A stretch of DNA of 64,000 nucleotides from an uncultured Alphaproteobacteria bacterium (GTDB lineage: Bacteria > Pseudomonadota > Alphaproteobacteria > Rhizobiales > Aestuariivirgaceae). The notes below the pieces were generated by a model. That model had not been told where the DNA came from and ran no database searches. It worked only from the letters and a program-made list of their open reading frames with translations. Numbering within the stretch: position 1 is the first letter of the stretch; the number at the start of each line of letters is the position of its first letter. The stretch is from positions 38,841 to 102,840 of the forward strand of contig CAMFKI010000011.1 of the NCBI GenBank assembly GCA_945957365.1, written 5' to 3'. A program made the translations under genes and the position numbers. This document shows, piece by piece, positions 26,356 through 34,539 of the stretch.

Positions 26356-28227
26356 TCAGCCGGGCGTCCGGGTGTCAGCAAGCACGTCGCCACATTGCTG
26401 TTCTATGGTGGACGCATCGATCCGCACCGGCTCCGCCTCGCTGACCGGAAGCCGGCCGCCCTTGCGCACAAAGATCAGGTTGTAGCCGGCAAGTTGCTGT
26501 GGCACGAAGCGGCTGCCGTTCCGGAAATTCCAGTCATAGAAGGCGCAGTTGATGATCCTCTGCTCGGGGTCGTTCACGCTGACGAGCGGCACCACCGTCA
26601 CGTCCGCCGCCGACAGTGCCTCAAGATAGACATCTATCTGTCTTGGCGACACCGTCGTTCCAACATGCAGCCAGTGTGGCGAACCGGCGGTAAACCTGTT
26701 ACCCGTCAGAAGCGGCCAGGGATTGGCAAATCCCAAATGCGAGATGGCGAGCGTTCCCTTCGCAGCCGAACCATGGGCATTAAGCCAATTCGCCGTTGCG
26801 TTTACGCTCGTGACGAAGCCTGCCCCCGCCAAGATTGCGATCGCCTGAACGGCGGGGAGGATCTGGTCGCTTTCACGCCGGTAGGAATATTCGAACAGCC
26901 TTTGCGGCAGGTCTGGCGGAACCGCGAAAAGCTTGCTGGCGTACAAATCATCAAGTCCTGCGCTGACGGGGAAATTGACGAAGCTGAGTGACCGGGGAGT
27001 GAAGGAAATTGCCTCGGATATGGCCTCCTTCGGCGTATCCGAGTTGGCACAGTCTGCCGTCTTTTGCAGCGAAAGCAGCGAAAATCCGCCGAGCACCACG
27101 ATCACTGCGGTGGTGACGTTCCTGGCCAGCCAGCGGTCGGCCGGCTCCGGCGTCTCCGCTGCGGCGCCCTTCGAACTGCACACCACGGCCCACAGTCCAA
27201 CGACGGCGTAGGGCCAGAAGGGCCCGAAAAAATCGCCCAGCGAACCCATGGCGATGGCGACCGCCACCAGGCCATGAAACGCGTATTGCCGGGCGAAACC
27301 GGATGCCCTTGCGACGACATTTCGTGCCGTTTCGAATGGAGCCCCTGCCGCCTGAACGTCGACCTTGCCGACGATGAGGGTGTAGGCCAGCCCTGCACAG
27401 ATCTGCCCGAGAACCACCGTCTCGGGCACTGACTTTGCCCGCGCGACGAAAAGGACGTCGCCGACATAGCGCGCAAACGGAACGCCGAGGCCGGCAAGCA
27501 CGGCCGTCATCACGGCGGCACTGGCCAGCAGGGCGCCGTAATAGGCCGCGCGTGCCCGCCAGCCCGCAAGATAGAACATCGGCAGAAGACTGAGGACGCA
27601 GCCGGCCACGAAAAAGGAAATCTTGTAGTTGAATTCGAGCACCAGGATGGCTGCCTCGACCGCCCCCAGCGAGAGGATCGCCCATCCCTTCGGGCCTGCC
27701 CCCTTCCAGCAGTAGTGGTTGGCTGCCTGCAGGATCAGTAGCGCCCAGAGCAGGTAATTATAGGTCCCATACCAGTTGGGCAGCGGATTGAACGCAGCGA
27801 CGTCCTTTGCCTGAACACAGATCACAAGGAGCACGGCGAGCAGCCACAAGGGGAAGCGCTTTGGCCCAACCTGCAGCTGTCGCAACGCGATGAACAGTGC
27901 GGAAATCACCGCCATCCATTGCACCGACGTGATCATGTGGATCTTGTCGAGGCTCAGCCACTGCGGGAAGGCCTCGATCAGACGGAAAGAATTGGACGAC
28001 AGGAAGAAATACACCACGCCGAAAGGCGAATGGATGCTCGGATGGGCCAGCCCCTCCTGCACAACGGCGTAGCCGGCATTGAGGGCGATGAAGAAGTCGT
28101 CGACATTGCCCTTGAGGGCAGTCCCCTGCCCCAGAACGTAGCGCACGGCATTGATGAGGACGATCGTGATCACCACGAGCGCGGTCAGCGTCGACAATCG
28201 AACCTGTGAGAACGACAGCCCTTTCAC
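26356..28227 (-). CDS. Polytopic membrane protein of a glycan locus, family not recognised
   Basis: A 623-residue protein. The first two thirds contain about ten to eleven hydrophobic helices (TLTALVVITIVLINAV near the N-terminus; PLWLLAVLLVICVQ; YLLWALLILQAA; AYYGALLASAAVMTAVLAGL), with the loop VDDFFIALNAGYAVVQEGLA after the first. The last 200 residues are mainly soluble. This topology resembles GT-C type glycosyltransferases or lipid-linked sugar ligases, but I cannot point to a catalytic motif. It overlaps the GT2 gene by four bases and precedes gtrA by three, so it works with a polyprenyl-phosphate sugar transferase and a flippase. Function inferred from context only. Confidence 0.75.
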   Translation of the reverse strand: MKGLSFSQVRLSTLTALVVITIVLINAVRYVLGQGTALKGNVDDFFIALNAGYAVVQEGLAHPSIHSPFGVVYFFLSSNSFRLIEAFPQWLSLDKIHMITSVQWMAVISALFIALRQLQVGPKRFPLWLLAVLLVICVQAKDVAAFNPLPNWYGTYNYLLWALLILQAANHYCWKGAGPKGWAILSLGAVEAAILVLEFNYKISFFVAGCVLSLLPMFYLAGWRARAAYYGALLASAAVMTAVLAGLGVPFARYVGDVLFVARAKSVPETVVLGQICAGLAYTLIVGKVDVQAAGAPFETARNVVARASGFARQYAFHGLVAVAIAMGSLGDFFGPFWPYAVVGLWAVVCSSKGAAAETPEPADRWLARNVTTAVIVVLGGFSLLSLQKTADCANSDTPKEAISEAISFTPRSLSFVNFPVSAGLDDLYASKLFAVPPDLPQRLFEYSYRRESDQILPAVQAIAILAGAGFVTSVNATANWLNAHGSAAKGTLAISHLGFANPWPLLTGNRFTAGSPHWLHVGTTVSPRQIDVYLEALSAADVTVVPLVSVNDPEQRIINCAFYDWNFRNGSRFVPQQLAGYNLIFVRKGGRLPVSEAEPVRIDASTIEQQCGDVLADTRTPG

Positions 28228-28964
28228 TGTAGCTCCGATCGCGACAGGATATAGGCCGCCGTGCGCCGCGCCAGCCGGAGCTTGATCTTGAGGCCTCCGC
28301 CTCCGCCCTTCGCCACCCCGTGCCGCCTCGTCTTCATGTCGACCGGGAAGGCGAGGATCCGGTAGCCTGCCGCCGCGGCGACATTGAGGGCGTGAAGGTC
28401 GAATGAAAAATCATCCGGGGACGGTCGCGAGAGGATGATGTCACACAGGCTGCGCGGCAGCAGCTTGGGCTGGGCGTTGATGTCGCGCAGCCGGCGGCGC
28501 GTCACTGCCCAGTTGAGCAGCTCCATGCCAGCGGTGAAGAAGCGGTCGAAGGCGGGGCGTCCCTTCCTGTCGCCCTTGACGAGCAGCTTGCCGCCGCCGG
28601 CCTGACGATAGACGGCAAGCGCCTCGAAAACGTCCGCGATGTCGCACTGGAGGTCGGCATGGGTCCATGCCAGCAGGTCGCCGCGGGCGCTGCGCAGGCC
28701 CTGGCGGATGTCGGCGCCATAGCCCTTGGGCCCGCTGCTGATCGCTACGCTCACGTTGTCGAGGCCGAGGGCCGCCGCCCGTTCCGAGATTTGTGCCGCC
28801 GTCCCGTCCGTCGAGCGGCCGTCAACGAAGATGACTTCGAAGCTTGCCGGCGACTGCATCCTCACGATGTGGATCCGCCTCACCAGCTCCGCGACGTTCT
28901 GCGCCTCGTTCAGGCACGGGATGATGATTGAGAGTTCCGGTGCGGAGCCACTCGTTTGCGTCAA
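28224..28964 (-). CDS. Family 2 glycosyltransferase (polyprenyl-phosphate sugar transferase-like)
   Basis: A 246-residue GT-A fold enzyme: LSIIIPCLNEAQNVAELVRR at the N-terminus, DGRSTDGTAAQI for nucleotide binding, GYGADIRQGLRSARGD and THADLQCD, which stands for the metal-binding DxD region. The layout is close to dolichol-phosphate mannose synthase-like transferases that put a sugar on a polyprenyl phosphate. There are no membrane helices. The GTA trio (GT2 - polytopic protein - GtrA) is a known arrangement for glycan decoration. Its first 143 bases overlap the 3' end of the nucleotidyltransferase gene upstream in another frame; the homology requires the start to be inside that overlap. Confidence 0.88.
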   Translation of the reverse strand: MTQTSGSAPELSIIIPCLNEAQNVAELVRRIHIVRMQSPASFEVIFVDGRSTDGTAAQISERAAALGLDNVSVAISSGPKGYGADIRQGLRSARGDLLAWTHADLQCDIADVFEALAVYRQAGGGKLLVKGDRKGRPAFDRFFTAGMELLNWAVTRRRLRDINAQPKLLPRSLCDIILSRPSPDDFSFDLHALNVAAAAGYRILAFPVDMKTRRHGVAKGGGGGLKIKLRLARRTAAYILSRSELQ

Positions 28965-29739
28965 GATACTCCTCCCAGTAACGGTAGGTCAGGTGATAGC
29001 TCTCGTAGTCCTGCGGCGTGCCCCAGCAATAATAGCGGACATCGAGGAAGCTCACCTCAGCCCCCTGCTCGACATAGCGCTGCAGCACGTGGTCGACCAG
29101 GCATTCGCTCTTCAGCCCCCTGTCGTCGGACAGGGTCCGCACCAGGCAGTCGAGAAACGCCGAGGCGCGCCTGAACCAGAAGATGCCCGTCGTGGCATGA
29201 TCGGCCATCGGGTCGGCGCTCACCGGCTGCTTGATCGAAATGCGGCTGATCTTCCGCGTGCCGGGCACGAGTTCGGCCCAGCTGTGCGCCAGCGGATTGG
29301 CTTCGATGTTCTGGTCACCCGAATGCGACAGCATGAGCGCGTCGGCCTCCATCCGGCGCAGCCTGAACTCCGACAGGTCGGCCTCGATGCCGGCATCGCA
29401 GCAGGCGATGATCAGCTCCTCGTCCGACTGCAGATGCTCGCGGGCCAGCAGGCAGGCGAAGGCCTGGCCGAGCCGCGCGTGGTCATGGATGAACAGCGTG
29501 TCCACGAAGTGCCGCTTGATCTCTGCTTCGAGTCCGGAGGATGCATGTTCGGCCTGGTCGATGCAGATGAAGCGCGTCCCCGGACCGCCGATGCGGAGAA
29601 TATCCTCCATCGCCGCGATCACCATCGGCAGCTTGTCGCCGCTGTGCCGGTCGACCACCGGTATGGCCGGCTTGGAGAGCGTATAACCGACCTTGCGGAA
29701 GCGCGAACCCTGCCCGCCCATTGGCACCAGAACGATCAT
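28822..29739 (-). CDS. Sugar nucleotidyltransferase-like protein (copy 2) with overlapping C-terminus
   Basis: A 305-residue protein whose N-terminus MIVLVPMGGQGSRFRKVGYT and SKPAIPVVDRH follow the GxGxRxxx...KP signature of NTP:sugar-phosphate nucleotidyltransferases. The end of the core, YYCWGTPQDYESYHLTY, matches the WGTPEDL-type motif of its neighbour. The final 45 residues or so (after ANEWLRTG) are Arg/Glu/Gly-rich and come from DNA that also encodes the start of the GT2 gene, so they may be a read-through tail after loss of the original stop. The gene overlaps the preceding nucleotidyltransferase by four bases. Substrate unknown. Confidence 0.8.
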   Translation of the reverse strand: MIVLVPMGGQGSRFRKVGYTLSKPAIPVVDRHSGDKLPMVIAAMEDILRIGGPGTRFICIDQAEHASSGLEAEIKRHFVDTLFIHDHARLGQAFACLLAREHLQSDEELIIACCDAGIEADLSEFRLRRMEADALMLSHSGDQNIEANPLAHSWAELVPGTRKISRISIKQPVSADPMADHATTGIFWFRRASAFLDCLVRTLSDDRGLKSECLVDHVLQRYVEQGAEVSFLDVRYYCWGTPQDYESYHLTYRYWEEYLDANEWLRTGTLNHHPVPERGAERRGAGEADPHREDAVAGKLRSHLR

Positions 29740-30527
29740 GTGGCCCGTCCCGCCCGCTCGCGCTGAATCATGCCGGTCCAGTGGTTGTATTCGGCGAGAT
29801 CCTCGGGTGTGCCCCATTGGCAGAACTTGGAGACGTTCACCGGGCACCACACATCGAGTCCGTCCCGCACCATGGCGTTGTAGACCAGGCTGACATAATA
29901 TTCACCGTTGATGGCTTCGCCCGAGTCGACCAGCCGCTGCGCATAATCCTTCATCACCGCGCCGGAACGGAAATAGTAAAGTCCGGGCGAGTGCCGCGAC
30001 AGCGTGCGGTCCTCCGTCCAGCTGAATTTTTCCCGGATCTCCACCAGCATGTCGTCATCGTCGACCTTGCAGGATGCATAGAGATTGTTGCGCGGCAGAA
30101 GGTGGGGATGAAACCCCGAGTAGCACGGCGCCGCACCTGCGCAGCCGCGCTCGCGAAGCTGGTTCCGGAATTCCTGATAGTCCCATTGCATGAAGTAATC
30201 GCAGTAGGAGACGATCACCGGTTCATCATCGGCGATATGGTCCTTCACCCGCAGGATGTCGCAGACCGGCCCGCGCTTGCTCCAGTCCGCGATTTCCAGA
30301 ATGCGGCCATGTGGCGCAATCCGCTCCAGCTCGGGACGCAGGTAGTCCAGCCCCGCGAGATGCGCGCCCTGGCAGATGAACGTGATCTCGCGATCGGCGC
30401 CGGGAAACAGCCGCGTCACCCATTCGACCATCGGAATGCCATGCACCCTGATCATCGGCTTCAGGCGGTCGAAACCTGCCCGCCGGAAACGGCTGCCTTC
30501 GCCGGTCATGGGGATCAGGATCTGCAT
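29736..30527 (-). CDS. Sugar nucleotidyltransferase-like protein (copy 1)
   Basis: A 263-residue nucleotidyltransferase with the signature QILIPMTGEGSRFRRAGFDR then LKPMIRVHGIPM, an aspartate region VSYCDYFMQWDYQEF, and FCQWGTPEDLAEYNHW near the C-terminus. Such proteins activate sugar phosphates or related small molecules (for example phosphocholine or phosphoglycerol head groups) as NDP/CDP derivatives. Two different copies in tandem and a GDPD-like gene upstream suggest activation of a phosphorylated alcohol as well as a sugar, which is inference. The gene is one base after the GDPD-like stop. Confidence 0.82.
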   Translation of the reverse strand: MQILIPMTGEGSRFRRAGFDRLKPMIRVHGIPMVEWVTRLFPGADREITFICQGAHLAGLDYLRPELERIAPHGRILEIADWSKRGPVCDILRVKDHIADDEPVIVSYCDYFMQWDYQEFRNQLRERGCAGAAPCYSGFHPHLLPRNNLYASCKVDDDDMLVEIREKFSWTEDRTLSRHSPGLYYFRSGAVMKDYAQRLVDSGEAINGEYYVSLVYNAMVRDGLDVWCPVNVSKFCQWGTPEDLAEYNHWTGMIQRERAGRAT

Positions 30528-30528
30528 G

Positions 30529-31176
30529 TCACCCGGCGAGCGCCCGCGGAACGGCGGCCAACCACAGGTCGGGCCGCTTGGTGCAGATGGCGTCGACCCG
30601 CAGGCCCGTCAGTTGCGCCGCGAACTCGGCGATGCGGTCGAGAGGATGGTGCTGCAGTTCGGGCGACACGATGCACAGCCTGAACCCGGCCTGGCGCAGC
30701 AGCCCGGCGAGGCGCGCATCGAGCGGCAGCCGGGTGAAACAGTCGACCCACACCCAGCCGACGCGCCCGGCAAAAGCCAACACCCCGTCGACCGGCTCGT
30801 GCTCGGACAGGCGCACCGCGAGGTTCTCCGGCCCGAAACCGGCGATTTCGCCGCGCGCGGCCAGCAGGCTGTACTTCACCAGAAAGGGTGGCGAGAGGTC
30901 GAGAAAGAACCAGTTCCGGACCCCGTGGCGATGGACCAGATCGATGCAATTCCGTTCGATCCCCTCGGTCTTCACGTTGAGGATCAGCGGCCCATCGTGA
31001 TGCCAGCCCGTCAGCCAGTCTTCCAGACGTTCGGGATGGCGCTCGTGGTGATGCAGGGGGTCGTGTTCCAGCACCAGGTCATTGCCATGATATCGAATGT
31101 CGATTTCCGCACCGGAAGCCACCGGCACCGCCCGGAGACCGGCCGCCGTATTGACGCGGTGCTGAATGAACCACAT
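30529..31176 (-). CDS. Glycerophosphodiester phosphodiesterase-like protein
   Basis: A 215-residue TIM-barrel-type protein. GDPD catalytic elements are visible: His-Arg at residues 6-7 (WFIQHRVNT), EIDIRYHGNDLVLEHDP (the Glu-x-Asp and His-Asp pairs), and LILNVKTEG. There is no signal peptide, so it would act in the cytosol. GDPD enzymes split glycerophosphodiesters into glycerol-3-phosphate and an alcohol. In this operon it may supply or recycle a phosphorylated head group for the two nucleotidyltransferases. It is the first gene of the minus-strand glycan operon. ATG at 31176 is chosen over a start seven codons upstream because the barrel's first strand begins there. Confidence 0.75.
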   Translation of the reverse strand: MWFIQHRVNTAAGLRAVPVASGAEIDIRYHGNDLVLEHDPLHHHERHPERLEDWLTGWHHDGPLILNVKTEGIERNCIDLVHRHGVRNWFFLDLSPPFLVKYSLLAARGEIAGFGPENLAVRLSEHEPVDGVLAFAGRVGWVWVDCFTRLPLDARLAGLLRQAGFRLCIVSPELQHHPLDRIAEFAAQLTGLRVDAICTKRPDLWLAAVPRALAG

Positions 31177-31487
31177 GTGCCCTCTACCGCCCGGCACCGC
31201 TCTTGATATGCGCGGTTTAGTTGCATTAGGTTACAACCGGGATTTTTGCAATTTCGTAAACGCTATCATAATGCGGGAATGAGCGTTAAGAATACGTCTG
31301 GTATGGGCAAGATTTATGGTTACTCAATTTCAGAATGCAGCCCGCCTCATGAAATTGCAGTAAACTGTCGGCAACCGGGTAGCGAACCGCGCTGACGCCT
31401 GTTATGCGTGCACTCTTCCGGCGCAAGCAGTGGCCTTCTCTGATTGCGCGCGGCTACGGCCAACAGAAGGTACCAAGGAGACCAAGG
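31177..31487. promoter_or_regulatory. Divergent promoter region, glycan operon / secreted paralogs
   Basis: This 311-base gap is clearly more AT-rich than its surroundings and lies between two divergent transcription units. It contains stretches such as TTTTTGCAATTTCGTAAACG and TATCATAATG that look like promoter DNA. No reading frame in it looks coding. A ribosome site AAGGAG (31475-31480) precedes the plus-strand gene. Confidence 0.55.
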
Positions 31488-32213
31488 ATGAATTTCACGG
31501 CTCTTACCCGCGTGGCGGTGATGGCAGCGGGTCTTGCCTTCGCCGCAAGCTATGCCGGCGCGACCGAACCTGCCAACCCGCACGTTCCGCTGCAGAAGAC
31601 GATCGGCCAGCCCACCAGCCAGGCGCCGGTTCCCTCGCTCGGCGTCATCAACTCGGACGGCGCCACGCTCGAGGGCAACAAGCTCACCCTCACCGGCATC
31701 ACCAGGAACGTGATCGTCTTCGCCGACCGTCCGGTCCGCGCCGCCGGCCACGAGACCACGGAACTCTTCATCTCGCGCTGGGACACCGGCAAGGACAGCT
31801 TCCAGAATGACCCGCCGAACGCCACCGTCTCGGTGCTGGGCGGCGAGAAGGACGGCGTGACCGACGCCGTCGTGATCCTCAAGAACCCCAAGCTCGACGG
31901 CACCACGCTGACCTTCGACGTTGACGTGCTCGAAGGCGACCTGAAGGGCCTCAAGGGTCCGGCGGCGGTGTTCATCGACTGGTTCGCCGCGGCGGGTCCG
32001 CGTGGTGGCGTTGCCGTGGGTGGCGGCGCCTGGCATGGCGGCTACTATCATGGTTACGGCGGCTACCACGCCTGGTACGGCGCCCCGGTCGCGGCCGGCG
32101 TTGCAGCCGGTGCGGTTGCCGGTGCAGCCGTCGGTGCGGCCGTTGCCGCGCATCCCTATTATGCGCCGGCCCCGGTGGCCTGCGGATATTATCCCTACCC
32201 GCCCTGCTACTGA
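31488..32213 (+). CDS. Secreted protein of unknown family (tandem paralog 1)
   Basis: A 241-residue exported protein: signal peptide MNFTALTRVAVMAAGLAFAA with cleavage near SYAGA-TEP, a conserved core of about 120 residues (SLGVINSDGATLEGNKLTLT; VIVFADRPVRAAGHETT; NDPPNATVSVLGGEKDGVTD; LTFDVDVLEGDLKGLKGPAA), then a Gly/Tyr/His-rich and Ala-rich tail ending ACGYYPYPPCY. The end contains two Cys. RBS AAGGAG is eight bases upstream. The core looks like a beta-sandwich but I do not know a function. It is followed by a GC-rich hairpin and by a paralog with the same end. Confidence 0.8.
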   Translation: MNFTALTRVAVMAAGLAFAASYAGATEPANPHVPLQKTIGQPTSQAPVPSLGVINSDGATLEGNKLTLTGITRNVIVFADRPVRAAGHETTELFISRWDTGKDSFQNDPPNATVSVLGGEKDGVTDAVVILKNPKLDGTTLTFDVDVLEGDLKGLKGPAAVFIDWFAAAGPRGGVAVGGGAWHGGYYHGYGGYHAWYGAPVAAGVAAGAVAGAAVGAAVAAHPYYAPAPVACGYYPYPPCY

Positions 32214-32233
32214 GCGGACAGTCTGAAACGACA

Positions 32234-32256
32234 GGGCGCCGGCACTGCCGGCGCCC
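32234..32256 (+). terminator. GC-rich hairpin between the secreted paralogs
   Basis: GGGCGCCGGCA-C-TGCCGGCGCCC is a perfect 11+11 inverted repeat 20 bases after the first gene's stop. No T-tract follows, so it may stabilise the upstream mRNA or attenuate read-through rather than end transcription fully. Confidence 0.5.
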
Positions 32257-32347
32257 ACCTTGCGACTTCGATCCGGTGGCGATCGCCGGCTTGAGCGGCT
32301 ATCGAAACCCTTCCGGCAAATTCCGTCCCATTTGAAGGAGACCAAGC

Positions 32348-32992
32348 ATGGCATTCAAGGCACTGAGCCGCATGGCGGTCGTGTCCGCTGGCCTCGTCCT
32401 CGCCGCGACTCTCGCGCAGGCGACCGAACCGGCCAACACCCACGTCGACTTGCAGAAGAGCATCGGCAAGCCGCAGGCGCAGGCGCAGGAGCCCGTGCCC
32501 TATCTCGGCGTTCTCAACTCCGACCACGCGACACTCGCCGACGGCAAGCTCACGCTGAAGGGCGTCTCGCATAATGTCATCATCTTCGCCGACCGTCCGG
32601 CGCGCGGGGCAGGTCATGAAGACCTCGACGCGTTCATTTCCCGCTGGGGCGATGGCAAGGACAGCTTCAAGAAGGATCCGCCCAACGCCACCGTCTCGGT
32701 GCTCGGCGGCGAAAAGGACGGCGTGACGGACGCCGTCGTCGAACTCTCCAACCCCAAGCTCGCGGGCGATGACCTCACCTTCAACGTGAAGGTGCTCGAA
32801 GGCGATCTCAAGGGTCTCGACGGTCCGGCCGCGCTGTTCGTCGACTACTGGTACGTCGGTCCCGGCGGCTATGTGGTCCACGGCAAGCGCGCCTGGTACG
32901 GCTATCCGCCGCCGGTGGTTTACGGCGCACCCTATGTTCCGCCGCCGCCCCCGCCGGCCTGCGGCTACTACCCCTACCCGCCCTGCTACTGA
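32348..32992 (+). CDS. Secreted protein of unknown family (tandem paralog 2)
   Basis: A 214-residue paralog of the preceding gene with the same plan: signal peptide MAFKALSRMAVVSAGLVLAA cleaved near LAQA-TEP, the conserved core (YLGVLNSDHATLADGKLTLK; VIIFADRPARGAGHEDLDAF; KDPPNATVSVLGGEKDGVTD; LTFNVKVLEGDLKGLDGPAA), and a shorter Tyr/Pro-rich tail ending with the identical ACGYYPYPPCY. The Ala-rich stretch of paralog 1 is absent. RBS GAAGGAG lies nine to ten bases upstream. The two are likely products of a tandem duplication and are exported; function unknown. Confidence 0.8.
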   Translation: MAFKALSRMAVVSAGLVLAATLAQATEPANTHVDLQKSIGKPQAQAQEPVPYLGVLNSDHATLADGKLTLKGVSHNVIIFADRPARGAGHEDLDAFISRWGDGKDSFKKDPPNATVSVLGGEKDGVTDAVVELSNPKLAGDDLTFNVKVLEGDLKGLDGPAALFVDYWYVGPGGYVVHGKRAWYGYPPPVVYGAPYVPPPPPPACGYYPYPPCY

Positions 32993-33012
32993 GCAGCGCT
33001 GAACTTGAAACG

Positions 33013-33043
33013 AAAGGGCGCAGGATTATCCGGCGCCCTTTTG
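33013..33043. terminator. Bidirectional terminator between convergent genes
   Basis: AAAGGGCGC-N11-GCGCCCTTTT (33013-33042) forms a stable hairpin with a T-run on the plus strand and a short T-run on the minus strand. It ends the secreted-paralog unit and overlaps the last codons of the convergent ABC ATPase gene. Confidence 0.7.
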
Positions 33044-33802
33044 CTTTGCGTGGTCCGGTTCCTGGCGCAGCGATGCGATGAAGCGCTGGGTGCGCTCGCG
33101 CTCCGGGTTCGAGAAGATCCGCGAGGCATCGCCCTTCTCCACCACTTCGCCCGCCTCCAGGAACACCACCTCATGCGCGATGCCCGCCGCAAGCCGCAGG
33201 TCATGCGTGGCGATGACCATCGTCGTGCCCTCGCGCGCCAGCCCCACCAGCACCTCGATCACCTCGCCCGCCAGTTCCGGGTCGAGCGCCGAGGTCGGCT
33301 CGTCGCACAGCAGCACGCGGGGCGACGGCGCCAGCGCCCGGGCGATCGCCACCCGCTGCTGCTGCCCGCCGGAGAGTTCGGACGGCCAGGCATCGCGCTT
33401 GTGCGCCATGCCCACCTTGGCCAGCAGCGCGTCGGCACGTGCTGCGGCCTTGTCGTGCGGCCATTTCAGCACCGTCACCAGCGGCTCCATGACGTTGCCG
33501 CGCGCCGTCCGGTGCGGGAACAGCTGGAAGTTCTGGAACACCATGCCCGTTTGCCGCCGGAGCTTCTGTACCTGCGCGAAGGGCACGCGCAGGCCCGGCG
33601 AAAAATCGATCGCCTCCTCGCCGATGCGCACGCGGCCCGACGTCGGGATCTCGAGCAGGTTGATGCAGCGGAGCAGCGTCGACTTTCCGCCACCCGAGGG
33701 GCCGACCAGTGCGCTGACGCTGCCTTCGCGGATGGCGACGCTGATGCCGTTCAGCACCGTGTTCGTGCCGAAGGCCTTGACGATATGCGAAAGTTCGATC
33801 AC
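33026..33802 (-). CDS. Polar amino acid (cystine-type) ABC transporter, ATP-binding protein
   Basis: A 258-residue ABC ATPase of the polar amino-acid (GlnQ/TcyN) type. Walker A GPSGGGKST, Q-loop QNFQLFPH, signature LSGGQQQR, Walker [12 protein letters not shown] and the switch His (ATHD) are all intact; the Cys before the Walker B Asp is a small deviation. It energises uptake with the permease gene it overlaps by four bases and the binding protein further upstream. The cystine assignment rests mainly on the binding protein. A terminator hairpin overlaps its 3' end. Confidence 0.9.
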   Translation of the reverse strand: MIELSHIVKAFGTNTVLNGISVAIREGSVSALVGPSGGGKSTLLRCINLLEIPTSGRVRIGEEAIDFSPGLRVPFAQVQKLRRQTGMVFQNFQLFPHRTARGNVMEPLVTVLKWPHDKAAARADALLAKVGMAHKRDAWPSELSGGQQQRVAIARALAPSPRVLLCDEPTSALDPELAGEVIEVLVGLAREGTTMVIATHDLRLAAGIAHEVVFLEAGEVVEKGDASRIFSNPERERTQRFIASLRQEPDHAKQKGAG

Positions 33803-34479
33803 GTGCGCGCCTCCATGAAGCCGCCATGGCGCGACAGCCGCACTTCCAGCCTGGTCTGCAAGGCCGAGAGAACCGACGAGAGCGCGAGATAGATCAGCGC
33901 CGCCTCGACATAGAGGATGAGCGGCTCATAGGTGACGGCCACGATGCGCTGCGCGGTCTGGAACATCTCCGGCACCGTGATGGCCGCCGCCAGCGACGTG
34001 TCCTTCACCAGCGAGATGAAGGTGTTCGACAAGGGCGGCACGGCGACGCGCGCCGCCTGCGGCAGCACGGTGCGGCGGATCGCCTGCCCCCATGTCATGC
34101 CGATCGAGAAGGAGGCTTCCCACTGCCCCTTGGGGATCGACGAGATCGCGGCACGGATCACTTCCGAGGTATAGGCGCCGATGTTGAGCGTGAAGCCGAT
34201 GAGGGCTGCCGGGAAGGCATCGAGCAGGATGCCGACCGATGGCAACCCGTAGAAGATCAGGAACAGCTGCACCAGCAGCGGCGTTCCGCGGATGATCCAC
34301 ACATAGAAGCGCACCGCCGCTGCGGCGGGCTTCGGCCCGAACAGCCGGATCAGCGCCGAGGCCAGCCCCAGCGCCAGTCCGAAGGCGAAGGAGAGGATGG
34401 TGAGGGGAATGGTGAAGGTCAGGCAGGCCCACAGCAAGGGGGCCAGCGAGTCCAGCATCAGCTGCAGCCAGGGCGGCAC
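33799..34479 (-). CDS. Polar amino acid (cystine-type) ABC transporter, permease
   Basis: A 226-residue HisM-family permease with five predicted transmembrane helices (LLWACLTFTIPLTILSFAFG; YVWIIRGTPLLVQLFLIFYG). The EAA loop that contacts the ATPase is EASFSIGMTWGQAIRRTVLP, and the WIIRGTPLLVQ motif is typical of the amino-acid uptake subfamily. It overlaps the ATPase gene by four bases (stop/start) and follows the binding protein gene by 60 bases, forming one minus-strand operon. Because only one permease is present, it probably acts as a homodimer. Confidence 0.9.
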   Translation of the reverse strand: MPPWLQLMLDSLAPLLWACLTFTIPLTILSFAFGLALGLASALIRLFGPKPAAAAVRFYVWIIRGTPLLVQLFLIFYGLPSVGILLDAFPAALIGFTLNIGAYTSEVIRAAISSIPKGQWEASFSIGMTWGQAIRRTVLPQAARVAVPPLSNTFISLVKDTSLAAAITVPEMFQTAQRIVAVTYEPLILYVEAALIYLALSSVLSALQTRLEVRLSRHGGFMEART

Positions 34480-34539
34480 TGTGGTTCCTTTCGAAGAGTG
34501 TCGTGGGGCGCGGCAGTTTCCTGCCGCGCCGCCGCCAGA

